DNA from: JAKAGE01 sp964416665
GTDB taxonomy: Bacteria > Patescibacteriota > Minisyncoccia > UBA6257 > 2-01-FULL-56-20
Assembly (NCBI GenBank): GCA_964416665.1
Contig: CAYQFA010000001.1
Coordinates: forward strand, 1 to 64,000
DNA: 64,000 nucleotides
Direction of reading: 5' to 3'
In this document: one piece after another, positions 8,286-17,242 of the stretch
Layout of the letters: each line of letters begins with the position of its first letter
Position numbering within the stretch: position 1 is the first letter of the stretch
Made by a program: the position numbers and the translations under genes
The notes under the pieces: model-generated
Told to the model about the DNA's origin: nothing
Database searches by the model: none
The model's input: only the letters and a program-made list of their open reading frames with translations

Positions 8286-9584
8286 ATGAAACGCTATATT
8301 TACATCATTATTGGAATAGTCGTCGCAGCGATCATCGCAATCATTATTTTGTTCTTTTTGAAAGGAGGTTCGGCGCTGTCCGGGCTTCTGCCGGCAAGCA
8401 TCACTGGTTCTCTTCCCTCTGTTGGTACACAGGGCAGCAACGGCTCAGGAGGAACAACGGGGTTTGGTTCCTCGACAACAGGCGGAACGATCGGCTCAAT
8501 TGGACAAAGCGGTCTCGTAAAAAGTTTCAACATTGTCTCGAATGGCCCGATTCTGGATTACTTTGTTGATACGCAGGGTAAAATTACTGCCATTCAACCA
8601 TCGGGCGAAGTAATCACGGTCTCAGGAAACCAGTCCTCAACGATCAGCTCGAACCAGATCGGCGGAATCATATCCGCAAGTTTTTCTTATGACGGCAAAA
8701 AGATCTTGGTCAGTTTCGGCGACCCAAGCGACCCAGAAGCCGCCGTGTTTGATGTCACAAGCAGCACGTGGACAGCCCTTCCCCAGGGACTGTTCTCGCC
8801 GCAGTGGTCCCCCTCAAACTATCAAATAGCATTCCTTAATGAGTACGGCTCCGGGGTCGCGGTGTTAGACACCATAGATGCGACGAATCCCAATAAGCCC
8901 GGCGTGACGGCACTGCTCTCTCTGAACGCTACCGACCTTTCGTTGCAGTGGATCTCCAAAAACCAGTTTGTCCTGTCCGATAAGCCGAGCGTACAAACAA
9001 CGGGATCGTCGTGGCTTTATAACAGCCAATCGAAAACATTGGTGCCAATCGAGTATGAGATGCTTGGCCCTGAGAGTGTTTGGGATGAATCGGCAACAAC
9101 AACCCTTGGGTTGGCCTATTTTGAAACTTCGAACAGTCAAAGATTAAAGCTCCAACTGGTAGATGCCAGCGGGAACGACGTTCACGATCTAAGCTTCCTC
9201 ACGCTGCCGACAAAGTGTCTTTTCAATGACCAAACGTCAACGGTCGCCCTCGCCACCACCACGTCGGCCCTCGCCACAACAACCGCCAGCTCTTCACCTG
9301 CGGTAGCAGCATCAACAGTCACCTCTACCCCATTCCTTTACTGCGGGGTGCCCTCCGACCCGAACCAACTTTCTTCCGCCCAGCTTCCTGACGATTATAA
9401 CGATGGCGCGCTGTTTACTTCCGACGAAATAATAAAGCTTAATGCGGACACCGGAGCTCTCAGCACGCTTTGGAATGATTCGACGCAAAACGTCGATGCC
9501 ACCGATCTGAAATTCTTCAACAATTCGTTGTTCCTGATCAACCGCTACGATCAAAAACTTTATTCGCTGACATTCGCGCAATAA
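8286..9584 (+). CDS. Membrane-anchored, propeller-like extracytoplasmic protein
   Basis: A 432-residue protein with one N-terminal membrane anchor (residues 4-26). A Gly/Ser/Thr-rich linker of about 50 residues follows, then a domain with repeated beta-blade-like motifs such as SFSYDGKKILVSFGD and FSPQWSPSNYQIAFLNE, resembling TolB/WD-like propellers. A Thr/Ala/Ser-rich insertion lies near residue 320. It starts 5 nt after the pilin gene and is the last gene of the block, ending at a strong bidirectional terminator. A structural or adhesive role at the cell surface is inferred. No enzyme motif is visible. Confidence 0.75.
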   Translation: MKRYIYIIIGIVVAAIIAIIILFFLKGGSALSGLLPASITGSLPSVGTQGSNGSGGTTGFGSSTTGGTIGSIGQSGLVKSFNIVSNGPILDYFVDTQGKITAIQPSGEVITVSGNQSSTISSNQIGGIISASFSYDGKKILVSFGDPSDPEAAVFDVTSSTWTALPQGLFSPQWSPSNYQIAFLNEYGSGVAVLDTIDATNPNKPGVTALLSLNATDLSLQWISKNQFVLSDKPSVQTTGSSWLYNSQSKTLVPIEYEMLGPESVWDESATTTLGLAYFETSNSQRLKLQLVDASGNDVHDLSFLTLPTKCLFNDQTSTVALATTTSALATTTASSSPAVAASTVTSTPFLYCGVPSDPNQLSSAQLPDDYNDGALFTSDEIIKLNADTGALSTLWNDSTQNVDATDLKFFNNSLFLINRYDQKLYSLTFAQ

Positions 9585-9620
9585 AAAACACCACGGGATA
9601 ACTATCCCGTGGTGTTTTTT
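9583..9620. terminator. Bidirectional intrinsic terminator
   Basis: A perfect 18-bp inverted repeat (9583-9600 and 9603-9620) with a 2-nt loop. A-tracts on one side and T-tracts on the other let it stop transcription from both the secretion locus (+) and the jag gene (-). Both stop codons overlap its edges. Confidence 0.93.
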
Positions 9621-10056
9621 ATTCGCCGATCGGCATCACGATAACATATCGTTCCTTGCCTTCTCCTGAACTTTCAGTTTTCACGTCTGGGTGAATAGCG
9701 AGCTCAACGTGCACGATCCTCCGCTCGTAGGAATTCATCGCGGGAAGAGAAACTTTTTGCTTGGTGCTTGACGCTTTCTTTGCCGCGGCCTTTGCAAGCG
9801 CAGCGATCAAAACCTCCCGCTCATGGCGATAATTATTGATATCAATAAAAATGCTCTCTTGCTGCTGTTTCTTCGCTACCATCTGTAAAAGATGGTTCAT
9901 CGCCTCCACTATCGCCGGTAGGTTTTCTTTGAGCAAAGCCTGGTCTTCGTAAATAAATATAAGGCCCTTTTTCTCCTCTGGTTTTATCTCGACGCGGTAG
10001 TCCTTGAAGCCGATGAGATTTAATATTGTTTTAATAAATGTCTCAACGTTGTCCAT
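9619..10056 (-). CDS. jag: Jag/KhpB-like RNA-binding protein (R3H domain)
   Basis: A 145-residue protein with a KH-like middle and a C-terminal R3H-type motif (SYERRIVHVELAIHPDVKTE). It lies downstream of yidC in the canonical rpmH-rnpA-yidC-jag order. It lacks the N-terminal Jag-N domain of longer homologues. The ATG at 10056 is preferred over the one at 10092 because the protein then begins with the usual MDNVETFIKTIL-type helix. The family is known to bind RNA and influence cell wall and division genes. Its role here is by homology. Confidence 0.85.
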   Translation of the reverse strand: MDNVETFIKTILNLIGFKDYRVEIKPEEKKGLIFIYEDQALLKENLPAIVEAMNHLLQMVAKKQQQESIFIDINNYRHEREVLIAALAKAAAKKASSTKQKVSLPAMNSYERRIVHVELAIHPDVKTESSGEGKERYVIVMPIGE

Positions 10057-10156
10057 GGCGATAACTATTCCACACTCTCGCGCTAAAATCAAGCGCTCCC
10101 TTATTTTTGGGCTGAATCGCGCGGATAATAAAGACTGGAAAAGGCAGAGCTATTCG

Positions 10157-10867
10157 TTAAGCGCCGTATTTTTTCTGCAGGTGCTGGTTGATAAAATATT
10201 GTTGAACCACTGAAAAAAGCGATGAGATCAGCCAATAGAGACCTATCGCTGAGGGCAGATTGTAGAAAATAAGGATGGTGATAAGAGGAGCGACGAACGC
10301 CATCTGGCGGGCTATTTTCTCGGCAGCGGAAGGCGTACTGCCGGCAGGCGCGCGATATATGGCAAGGCGCGCCTGGAAATATTGGGCGAGCGCCGCCAAT
10401 AGAATAAGGATTATATTGGGTTTTGTCAGGTTGACAAGGCCAAGGAAAAGCCCGTTGATGGTCTGTGGTTGGGGGATGAAGGAATAGAGGTTGCTGAATT
10501 GCGCGACGCCGAACCCCGAGCGCACCACCCAATAGAAAGCGAGCATGATCGGGATCTGAATGACAAGAAGGATAATGCTGGAAAATGGATTGACCCCGTG
10601 CTCTTTGTAAAGCTCCATGAGCGCCTGCGACTGTTTCTGCATGTCGTCCTTGTGCATCTCCTGGATCTTTTTCACCTTCGGCTGGATGCGCTGCATCATC
10701 ATCTGTTGCTTCGCGCCGGTATGAAAAAGCGGATAGAGAATAAAACGGATGAGGAGGGTTGTTAAAATAATTGCGATACCAAGATCGTGCCACGCAAAAT
10801 TCTCATAAAAAAAGATCAGAATATTGAAGATCGGGCGATAAAATATCTGTTGGTAGAGATAGACCAT
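10157..10867 (-). CDS. yidC: Membrane protein insertase YidC/Oxa1
   Basis: A 236-residue protein with five hydrophobic segments and the Oxa1-type core. The first helix starts near residue 29 (LGIAIILTTLLIRFILYPLF) and includes the conserved Arg. A charged coiled cytoplasmic loop follows (KVKKIQEMHKDD), and the C-terminal pair of helices includes LPSAIGLYW. It lacks the large periplasmic domain of Gram-negative YidC, so it is the short Gram-positive-like form. It inserts proteins into the cytoplasmic membrane. A TATAAT box (10879-10884) lies 11 nt before the ATG and overlaps the end of rnpA. Confidence 0.95.
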   Translation of the reverse strand: MVYLYQQIFYRPIFNILIFFYENFAWHDLGIAIILTTLLIRFILYPLFHTGAKQQMMMQRIQPKVKKIQEMHKDDMQKQSQALMELYKEHGVNPFSSIILLVIQIPIMLAFYWVVRSGFGVAQFSNLYSFIPQPQTINGLFLGLVNLTKPNIILILLAALAQYFQARLAIYRAPAGSTPSAAEKIARQMAFVAPLITILIFYNLPSAIGLYWLISSLFSVVQQYFINQHLQKKYGA

Positions 10868-10879
10868 GGTTTTGTTAAA

Positions 10880-11197
10880 TTATAAACGGATGGTTGCTGC
10901 TGCCTTGGTGAGCGCCCGACGAAACTCTTGCTTTGTGAGTTCGTTGACCTTGGGAAAAAAGATGATCAAGAAATCATTACCCGGCATAATAAGGTCGGCG
11001 GACACCATCTTTGCCTGGCGACGCCAAAAATTCCTTTTTACCGCACTTTTATGCACCGCCTTTCCCACAATAACTCCCACTCTCCTTTTTTGAAGATTAT
11101 TCCTCTTTGCCCGAAGCGAGAAATAGGGAGTTCGCGCGAACTTAAACATTCGCGACTCAAACTCCTTTTTTGGTAAACGATTGGGGATTTGGGACAT
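10880..11197 (-). CDS. rnpA: RNase P protein component
   Basis: A 105-residue basic protein with the signature KSAVKRNFWRRQ (the RNR motif that binds RNase P RNA) and an aromatic-rich N-terminal cleft (FKFARTPYFSLRAKRN). It assists the catalytic RNA in 5' maturation of tRNAs. It lies 17 nt after rpmH and just before yidC, the conserved order. Length is normal for the family. Confidence 0.93.
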   Translation of the reverse strand: MSQIPNRLPKKEFESRMFKFARTPYFSLRAKRNNLQKRRVGVIVGKAVHKSAVKRNFWRRQAKMVSADLIMPGNDFLIIFFPKVNELTKQEFRRALTKAAATIRL

Positions 11198-11214
11198 AAA
11201 AGCCCTGCCGACAA

Positions 11215-11349
11215 TTAAACGGCGAGCTTCTTTCTGCCTTTTGCTCTCCGACGAGCAAGCACGCGCCGTCCAGTAGGAGTCGCTTGGCGGGTAAGGAATC
11301 CGTGCGTCCGCGCACGTTTCTTTTTCTTCGGATTATACGTTGTCGACAT
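11215..11349 (-). CDS. rpmH: 50S ribosomal protein L34
   Basis: A 44-residue, Lys/Arg-rich protein. It begins MSTTYNPKKKKRARTHGF, continues LTRQATPTGRRVLARRRAKG and ends RKKLAV. This is the standard L34 pattern with a slightly altered start (typically MKRTYQP). It opens the rpmH-rnpA-yidC-jag operon, divergent from dnaA. A TATGAT box lies 12 nt before the ATG. Confidence 0.95.
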   Translation of the reverse strand: MSTTYNPKKKKRARTHGFLTRQATPTGRRVLARRRAKGRKKLAV

Positions 11350-11519
11350 GCCTTAGATGGTATCATATACATCACCAAAAGCAAATTTTATGAGTTGTTC
11401 ACAGGTAATCCCCAAAGATGAAATATTTGCCTCTTTGACTTGTTGGGTGTAAGAGTTAATAATGAATTCACAAACGCAGCGTGGTTCGGTCCCGAATAAA
11501 TTTTATGAGATTTTAATCA
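11350..11519. other. rpmH-dnaA intergenic region, possible part of oriC
   Basis: This 170-nt divergent gap between rpmH and dnaA is AT-rich. It contains one DnaA-box-like 9-mer TTGTTCACA (11395-11403), one mismatch from TTWTNCACA. The rpmH-side TATGAT box lies at its left end. The dnaA start has only a poor TTTAAT-like box nearby and no Shine-Dalgarno. No gene or strong hairpin is seen. Confidence 0.4.
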
Positions 11520-12872
11520 ATGGATCTTGAACAAATGTGGCAGTCAACGCTGGGGGAGATGGAGATTCAGCTTTCGCGTGCAAATTTTGCCACCTGGCTT
11601 AAAAACAGCCATCTCGTGGATAAAAAAGATGACACTCTCGTCGTTGCCCTTCCCAATAACTTCACAAAGGTTTGGGTCGAGGATAAGTATCAGAAAAATA
11701 TTCTTGGCATCATAAGGGGTTTGGATGGTTCGGTAAAAAAACTTGAATTCGTCGTCCACAACAAGGCGACCGAGCCATTGAAGGCCGCTGCGGCGCCAAA
11801 AGAGGCGCCGAAGGCCGACCTTATTGACCTGGATTTCAAAACGGATCCTGAGACAGGCCTCAATCCTAAATACACCCTCTCCTCATTTGTCGTCGGGCCT
11901 TCAAATGAATTGGCGTATGCCGCCGCGACTGCCATTACTGAGGAAATTGGGAAGAAATATAATCCTTTCTTTGTTTATGGCGGCGTCGGCTTGGGAAAAA
12001 CCCATCTTATCCAGGGCATCGGCAACGAGATCGTCGCAAAGTACCACAAAAAAGTCCGTCCTAAATATGTTTCTTCTGAACAATTTACCCGTGACATTGT
12101 TTGGGGCATCCGCAACGGGCGCATAGAGGATATAAAAAAGAAATATCGCGATGTTGATGTGCTCATTATCGACGACATCCAGTTTATTGGTGGCAAAGAC
12201 AAGACCGAAGAGGAATTCTTCCACACATTTAACGCACTTTATGAGAACAACAAGCAGATTATCATCTCGTCCGACCGGCCGCCACAATCCCTGCCAACCC
12301 TCGAGGAACGCCTCCGTTCGCGTTTTGAGGGTGGCTTGATAGCCGATGTGGCGTATCCCGAATTTGAGATGCGCGTAGCGATCATTAAGAGCAAACTCCA
12401 GGATATGAATAAACAATTAAGCGATCCTGTTATCAACCTTCTTGCTAAAAAACTAAGAAAGAATATTCGCGAACTCGAGGGGGTGTTGAAAAAGATCATT
12501 TTTTATCAAGAGCGCAAACAAACCGAGATAACCGAGAAAATCGCCGAGGAAATCATAGAGAAAGCGACCCAAAATCTCACCAAGAAGGTGAATGATGCCC
12601 AAATTCTCAACGCCGTCGCCGAATTTTTCAACATCACCATCGACGATCTTCTTAGCCACAACCGAAGGAAGGAGGTTGTTCAGCCGCGGCAGATCGCCAT
12701 CTATCTTCTTCGGGATATCTCGGATCTTTCCTATCCGTATATTGGTGAAAAGCTGGGGAGAGATCACACCACCGCCATCCATTCCTACGAAAAGATCAAC
12801 CATGAAATAAACAGAAATCCAGGACTTAACCAGAAGATATTAATGATCAAGGACATAATTTACAAGAGTTAA
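11520..12872 (+). CDS. dnaA: Chromosomal replication initiator DnaA
   Basis: A 450-residue initiator ATPase. Domain I lies at residues 1-80, a short Ala/Pro linker near 83-100, and the AAA+ domain has Walker A GGVGLGKT (residues 154-161, Lys160) and Walker B VLIIDDIQF. The C-terminal HTH domain has the signature RDHTTAIHSYEKI that reads DnaA boxes. It melts oriC and loads the helicase. It is flanked by rpmH (divergent) and dnaN, with candidate origin sequence on both sides. Normal length. Confidence 0.97.
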   Translation: MDLEQMWQSTLGEMEIQLSRANFATWLKNSHLVDKKDDTLVVALPNNFTKVWVEDKYQKNILGIIRGLDGSVKKLEFVVHNKATEPLKAAAAPKEAPKADLIDLDFKTDPETGLNPKYTLSSFVVGPSNELAYAAATAITEEIGKKYNPFFVYGGVGLGKTHLIQGIGNEIVAKYHKKVRPKYVSSEQFTRDIVWGIRNGRIEDIKKKYRDVDVLIIDDIQFIGGKDKTEEEFFHTFNALYENNKQIIISSDRPPQSLPTLEERLRSRFEGGLIADVAYPEFEMRVAIIKSKLQDMNKQLSDPVINLLAKKLRKNIRELEGVLKKIIFYQERKQTEITEKIAEEIIEKATQNLTKKVNDAQILNAVAEFFNITIDDLLSHNRRKEVVQPRQIAIYLLRDISDLSYPYIGEKLGRDHTTAIHSYEKINHEINRNPGLNQKILMIKDIIYKS

Positions 12873-13006
12873 TACCGTGTTTTTCCACAAGACGAACCGA
12901 TTATAAAGTAGGTGAAAGCTGAATTCTTAATGAATTATCCCCAGAAAAGCGATTCCTAATAGTAATATCAACAATAAGTATTTATATATAAAATATAATT
13001 AAGACT
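12873..13006. other. Probable oriC segment between dnaA and dnaN
   Basis: A 134-nt gap with DnaA-box-like sites TTTTCCACA (12881-12889, fits TTWTNCACA) and TTATCCCCA (12935-12943, one mismatch from TTATCCACA). A very AT-rich stretch follows (about 12960-13002) that could be the unwinding element. The dnaN promoter TATAAT (12994-12999) lies at the right end. Location beside dnaA supports an origin. GC skew was not computed. Confidence 0.5.
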
Positions 13007-14119
13007 ATGAAATTCATCGCACTCCGTTCAAATATCAAAGAAGCTATTTCTCTTATTGAAAAGGCGGTTGGAGAAAACAGCAACCTCCCTATTTTAAAAA
13101 ATATCCTTATTGAAGCGAAGGATGGTGCGATAGTGTTCAGTGCCACCAACTTGGAAATTGCCATCAGCCACAAGGTGATGGGAAAGGTGATCGAGGAAGG
13201 GAAGGTTTCCCCTCCATTAGCCCTCTTTTCCAACCTTATTGCCAATATTCCCACCGACCGCTTGAATTTTGAGACCAAAGAGAACGATCTTGAAATTGCA
13301 ACCGACAATTATAGCGCCGTCATCCATGGATTATCACCAGAGGACTTTCCATTGACGCCGACCGTTAAAAATCAAAGCCGCTACCTGGAAATCAAAGGGG
13401 TTTTCCTTAAAGAAGCCATCCAACAAACCATTGTTGCCTCCCAATTTTCCGACATCCGCCCGGAGCTTAATACCATCCTTTTTGAATTTTCGCTTGAAAA
13501 ACTTATCCTCGCCGCCACCGACGGGTTTCGTCTCGCTGAAAAATCAATTCCTTCAAGCGTCTTTACTTCGTCGCAAAAGGAGCCGTTCAAGATGTTGGTT
13601 CCCCTTAAGACCAGCGTGGAGATGTCTCGTATTGTGAAAGACGAGGATGTGGTGCGCATTTTTTGGGACGAAAACCAGATTCTCATAAAGACCGAAACCA
13701 CCGAGCTGATCTCACGGCTCATTGAGGGCGCCTTCCCCGACTATTCATCTATTGTCCCGCACGAGTTCGATGCGGAGATCGTGGTCAACCACGAGGAGTT
13801 TGTCGGCGCCATTAAGCTTGCCGGTGTCTTTGGGCAAAAAAATAGCGAGATCAAAATAAAGATCCACTCGAACAAAAAAGCGATCGAGATAAGTTCTGCA
13901 GACCAATCGCTTGGCGAAAACAATCACATCCTTCCCGCAAAAATAAAAGGAGAGAGCGAGGAGGTGTTTTTCAACTGGAGATATCTTGGCGATTCGATGA
14001 AGGGGATAAGAACCGAGGATGTCTTTTTGGGTTTCCAAAACGAGGCCGGGCCGGCGCTCATCCGTTCTACCACTGATGGCTCGTATTTTTATATTCTCAA
14101 ACCGATCTTGAAGTCCTAG
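13007..14119 (+). CDS. dnaN: DNA polymerase III beta subunit (sliding clamp)
   Basis: A 370-residue protein with the three-repeat clamp fold and a normal length. It starts MKFIALRSNIKEAISLIEKA and contains the usual ATDGFRLAEK segment of the middle domain and a C-terminal ALIRSTTDGSYFYILKPI. It forms the ring that tethers replicative polymerase and repair enzymes. TATAAT (12994-12999) ends 7 nt before the ATG, a clear leaderless arrangement. Its 3' end overlaps the convergent PBP gene by 4 nt. Confidence 0.96.
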   Translation: MKFIALRSNIKEAISLIEKAVGENSNLPILKNILIEAKDGAIVFSATNLEIAISHKVMGKVIEEGKVSPPLALFSNLIANIPTDRLNFETKENDLEIATDNYSAVIHGLSPEDFPLTPTVKNQSRYLEIKGVFLKEAIQQTIVASQFSDIRPELNTILFEFSLEKLILAATDGFRLAEKSIPSSVFTSSQKEPFKMLVPLKTSVEMSRIVKDEDVVRIFWDENQILIKTETTELISRLIEGAFPDYSSIVPHEFDAEIVVNHEEFVGAIKLAGVFGQKNSEIKIKIHSNKKAIEISSADQSLGENNHILPAKIKGESEEVFFNWRYLGDSMKGIRTEDVFLGFQNEAGPALIRSTTDGSYFYILKPILKS

Positions 14120-16254
14120 GGGTTCACGTTTGCCGGCGTGCTCACCGACGATCCGTTGGCCGCCCACCAGTTTTGCACGCCCACTTCCCAGTCGTGAAAC
14201 TGCGGATCCGAGGCCGGGTTTGTGGGCACAGGGCCCGTGGGATTGTTTTTATCAACATAGTAGAGGATTGTGTGCACTTGATTATTAATGAGATAGTCGC
14301 CGTCCAAGATTGGTTTCGTTTGTGTTGTGGGATTTGGTGGTGTGAAGGTTGTGTTGGGAACTTCCGGCAACGCCTGGGTCATGAACGCGCTCCACATCGG
14401 GACGGCGGCGAGAATACTCGATCCCGCTTTTTGCATCGGCGTATTGTCGTTGTTCCCCGCCCAGACGCCGACGACGAGTGATGGCGTGTACCCCATGGCC
14501 CACGCATCGCGGTAGTCGTTGGACGTTCCTGTTTTGAGCGCCACATCATAGCCCGGAAACACCGTGAGATTCTGGCTTGCTCCCATGAGCGGCGCCCTTG
14601 CGGCCGCGTCAGAGAGGATGTCGCTGACGAGCCGCACCGATTGTGCGTCAGCAACCTGCGACGACTGGTCCTGATATGACTCGAGTGTGGTGCCATTCGC
14701 GTCCTGTACCTGTAGGATCATGCTTTGGTTATGTTTCACACCATCGTCCGCAAGCACCGAATAGGCCTCCGTGAGATCGATAAGATGGACCGCACCACCG
14801 CCAAGCACCAGCGACAAGCCATAGTTCGACGGCTTGCCGAACGTGGTTATGCCGAAATTGGTCATGTTTTGGATCGCATTTTGCTCCCCAACGAGATAGA
14901 GCATTTTCACCGCCGGAATGTTCACCGACTGGGCGAGAGCGTCGCGGATGGAAAGCGGCCCCGCGAATGTCCCCTCGAAGTCTTGCGGGTGGAAGCAAGT
15001 TTTGTCTGTTGAGTTGAAGTCGGGGACCGCGGGGCAGGAACTGTCGGTGCTGAATTCGGTCGGAACGTCAAAAAGCACGGTGTCCGGAGTGTAGCCCATT
15101 TGAAAACCGGTCAAATATACGAAAGGTTTGAGGGATGATCCCGGTTGTCGCAGCCCCTGGATCGCCACGTCGAAATTCCCATCATTGCTGGTGTCGAAGT
15201 AATTCGCCGACCCTACAAGGGCGAGTATCTGGCCCGTGGTCGGGTCTTCAGCAACCAACGCTCCGTTATCCGAGTTGTACAGCTGATGGTCGCGCGCCAC
15301 GCCCTCGGCGACGGCGGTCTCCGCTTGTTGTTGAAGGCTCCAATTGAGCGTCGTGATGACCTTCAGCCCGCCGCGGTCAACGATGTTCTCGCCATATTTT
15401 TGGACAAGGTAGTTCTCGACCGCAGTGACGAAGTGCGGGGCTCTTATGCCGTCGCCGGTCTCGGATTGCGGCTGGAAAATGATCTTATAATTAAGCGCGG
15501 CATTCAATTGAGCCTTGGTGATCTTCCCGGTGGCGTACATTTTTTGGAGCACGAGCCGTTGCCGCGTGAGGAGTTCGCTTACATTGCTTCCCCACGGGGA
15601 ATAATATGTCGGTGCCTGGGGGAGTGCGGCGAGTACGGCGCTCTGGGCGATGTTAAGATTTTGCACCGGCACACCGAAATAATCCTCACTTGCCTCTTCG
15701 ACGCCCGAGATGGTCGGTCCGTAAGGCGCCTCATTCAAATAAAGCCCAAGGATCTCGTCTTTTGAATAATATTCGTTCAATTTTACCGCGAGGATGAACT
15801 CTTTTATTTTTCGGGAGAACGTTTGGTCGAGGGTGAGGAATGCGGTTCTGGCGAGCTGCTGGGTGATTGTGGAGCCGCCTTCCGCGAGGGAGTGTGTGGT
15901 GATGTCAACATAGAGCGCGCGCAGAATTCCCTTTATGTCGAACGCCGGTTCGTTATAAAAATTTTGGTCCTCAATGGCGAGCGTCGCGTCCTTAAGCGAC
16001 TGGGGAATCTGGTCGAAGGGAACCACCGTCCGCTTTTGGCCGCTATTGACGTCGTAAAGAAGGACGGTCCCCGTGCGATCGTATATCTTCGTGGATTGGC
16101 TTATTTGTTGGTTTGATATTTCCTGGATCGACGGGATGGTGGTTGAAAAATACAACACTGCGACGAACAGGATGATAAAAAGAGAGGCAACCACCACTCC
16201 CGTTATTTGCAGGAATTTGATGATCTGCTTTTTTCGCTTTGTTTCCAGGGCCAT
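14116..16254 (-). CDS. Class A penicillin-binding protein (PBP1A-like)
   Basis: A 712-residue bifunctional peptidoglycan synthase. One N-terminal membrane helix covers residues 14-37. The GT51 glycosyltransferase domain has the catalytic Glu95 in EDQNFY and the GGSTITQQLARTAF motif. The transpeptidase domain has SSLK (near residue 372), SVN and KTGTSNDYRDAW (near 574). The C-terminus is Pro/Thr-rich. It polymerises and crosslinks glycan strands outside the membrane. A TAAAAT box lies 8 nt before the ATG on the reverse strand. Its 3' end converges on dnaN. Confidence 0.95.
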   Translation of the reverse strand: MALETKRKKQIIKFLQITGVVVASLFIILFVAVLYFSTTIPSIQEISNQQISQSTKIYDRTGTVLLYDVNSGQKRTVVPFDQIPQSLKDATLAIEDQNFYNEPAFDIKGILRALYVDITTHSLAEGGSTITQQLARTAFLTLDQTFSRKIKEFILAVKLNEYYSKDEILGLYLNEAPYGPTISGVEEASEDYFGVPVQNLNIAQSAVLAALPQAPTYYSPWGSNVSELLTRQRLVLQKMYATGKITKAQLNAALNYKIIFQPQSETGDGIRAPHFVTAVENYLVQKYGENIVDRGGLKVITTLNWSLQQQAETAVAEGVARDHQLYNSDNGALVAEDPTTGQILALVGSANYFDTSNDGNFDVAIQGLRQPGSSLKPFVYLTGFQMGYTPDTVLFDVPTEFSTDSSCPAVPDFNSTDKTCFHPQDFEGTFAGPLSIRDALAQSVNIPAVKMLYLVGEQNAIQNMTNFGITTFGKPSNYGLSLVLGGGAVHLIDLTEAYSVLADDGVKHNQSMILQVQDANGTTLESYQDQSSQVADAQSVRLVSDILSDAAARAPLMGASQNLTVFPGYDVALKTGTSNDYRDAWAMGYTPSLVVGVWAGNNDNTPMQKAGSSILAAVPMWSAFMTQALPEVPNTTFTPPNPTTQTKPILDGDYLINNQVHTILYYVDKNNPTGPVPTNPASDPQFHDWEVGVQNWWAANGSSVSTPANVNP

Positions 16255-16311
16255 GTTCCATTATTTTACCTCCTCCGGGGCGTTTTTAATAGAATGGATT
16301 GTGCGATAAAT

Positions 16312-16339
16312 AAAAAACACCGCCGAAGCGGTGTTTTTT
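16312..16339 (-). terminator. Intrinsic terminator after the acidic-protein gene
   Basis: A perfect 12-bp stem (16312-16323 and 16328-16339) with loop CGAA. It is flanked by A-tract and T-tract so it can work in both directions. It lies directly downstream of the 61-residue acidic gene and just upstream of the PBP gene. Confidence 0.9.
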
Positions 16340-16357
16340 GCGAACAAGCGGGTTTTA

Positions 16358-16543
16358 CTATTCCTGTTCTTCCTCCCCGGTATCGACGGCGGGGCTATCA
16401 TCAATTGACGACTCATCGTCATCATCTTCCTCGTCGGTATCTTTCTCTTCGTCGGTGTCATCATCAACTGCCGCATCGTCATCGTCGTCTTCGTCGCTCA
16501 ACGCGCGGAAGGTGAGTTTTGTTTCTAATAGATCAGTTGCCAT
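16358..16543 (-). CDS. Small hyperacidic protein (61 aa)
   Basis: A 61-residue protein whose first 16 residues are mixed (MATDLLETKLTFRALS). The remainder is almost wholly Asp/Glu with a TDEE repeat. By my count 31 of 61 residues are acidic. It has no cysteine, signal peptide or membrane segment. The ORF could be chance low complexity, but it has its own consensus promoter (16586-16613) and an immediate terminator, which argues for a real, well-expressed gene. Possible roles are a nucleic-acid mimic, chaperone tail or cation buffer. All are speculation. Confidence 0.6.
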   Translation of the reverse strand: MATDLLETKLTFRALSDEDDDDDAAVDDDTDEEKDTDEEDDDDESSIDDSPAVDTGEEEQE

Positions 16544-16585
16544 GATTGCTAGTATTTAACGACCTTTTGTTTTTTATTTTCAACC

Positions 16586-16613
16586 AGTATATTGTATCAT
16601 CGCGCGCTGTCAA
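16586..16613 (-). promoter_or_regulatory. Sigma70-type promoter of the acidic-protein gene
   Basis: Read on the reverse strand: TTGACA (16608-16613), 16-nt spacer, TATACT (16586-16591), followed by a leader of about 40 nt to the ATG at 16543. It is one of the few perfect -35 boxes in the window. Confidence 0.8.
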
Positions 16614-16636
16614 CCCCTACCGTTGCTGTGGATAAT

Positions 16637-17104
16637 TCAATAGCGCTCGCCCGAGCAAAAAATGGCGAGCGCAAGCGCGTCGCTCGCGTCGTCGATCACT
16701 TTTAGGTCTTTTTTGCCGAGAATGAGCCGCACCATTTTGAGCACCGCTTTTTTATCGGCAAAGCCGTACCCTGTCACCCCCAATTTCACTTCATTCGGAG
16801 TGTATTCTTTTATGTCGACGCGGCACTCCTTTGCGGCAAGGAGCACGACGCCGCGCGCCTGGGCGACCGCGATGGCCGTTTTTTGGTTCTTTGCGAAAAA
16901 TATCTTTTCTATGGCCACGACGTCGGGTTTGTGTTTCTTGATAAGGCGGTCGATCTCGTTTTTCGTCTCTTCGAGTGCGGAGATGTCGTCTTTTGTTTTG
17001 ATATTGAAAATCCCCGCGGCAACATATTTCGCCGTTCCGCGCTCCGAATCCACCACGCCATAGCCGATCCTTCTACTTCCCGGGTCAATACCAAGAGCTA
17101 TCAT
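16637..17104 (-). CDS. ruvC: Holliday junction resolvase RuvC
   Basis: A 155-residue RNase H-fold nuclease that cuts Holliday junctions with RuvAB. Acidic active-site residues are visible: Asp7 in GIDPGS, Glu66 in AIEKIFF, and the Asp pair in IDDASDALA (138/139 and 142). Normal length. ruvA and ruvB are elsewhere in this window (27949 and 19975), so the three genes are dispersed. A TATTAA box lies 7 nt before the ATG on the reverse strand. Confidence 0.95.
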   Translation of the reverse strand: MIALGIDPGSRRIGYGVVDSERGTAKYVAAGIFNIKTKDDISALEETKNEIDRLIKKHKPDVVAIEKIFFAKNQKTAIAVAQARGVVLLAAKECRVDIKEYTPNEVKLGVTGYGFADKKAVLKMVRLILGKKDLKVIDDASDALALAIFCSGERY

Positions 17105-17175
17105 AAGGCGATTAATATTTTTATAGCGCGCTTCATAGTGTTTGTTATGCCGTTAGTATATCGCCTTGCGTGGGC

Positions 17176-17220
17176 AAAAAAAAGCAGCTCGCAATCCGTG
17201 TTTTATTACGGACCGCGAGC
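17176..17220 (-). terminator. Intrinsic terminator of the secreted-protein gene
   Basis: The stem is GCTCGC/GCGAGC plus TCCGT/ACGGA (17187-17220). On the reverse strand it is followed by a run of eight T (A-tract at 17176-17183). It lies just after the stop of the gene at 17243. Confidence 0.85.
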
Positions 17221-17242
17221 CGCGAGCGAACAAGAGATATCT

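Noticed and set aside
16627..16635. Perfect DnaA box TGTGGATAA upstream of the ruvC stop region
   Set aside because: It is single, isolated and 2.5 kb from dnaN. One 9-mer match is expected by chance and no cluster surrounds it.
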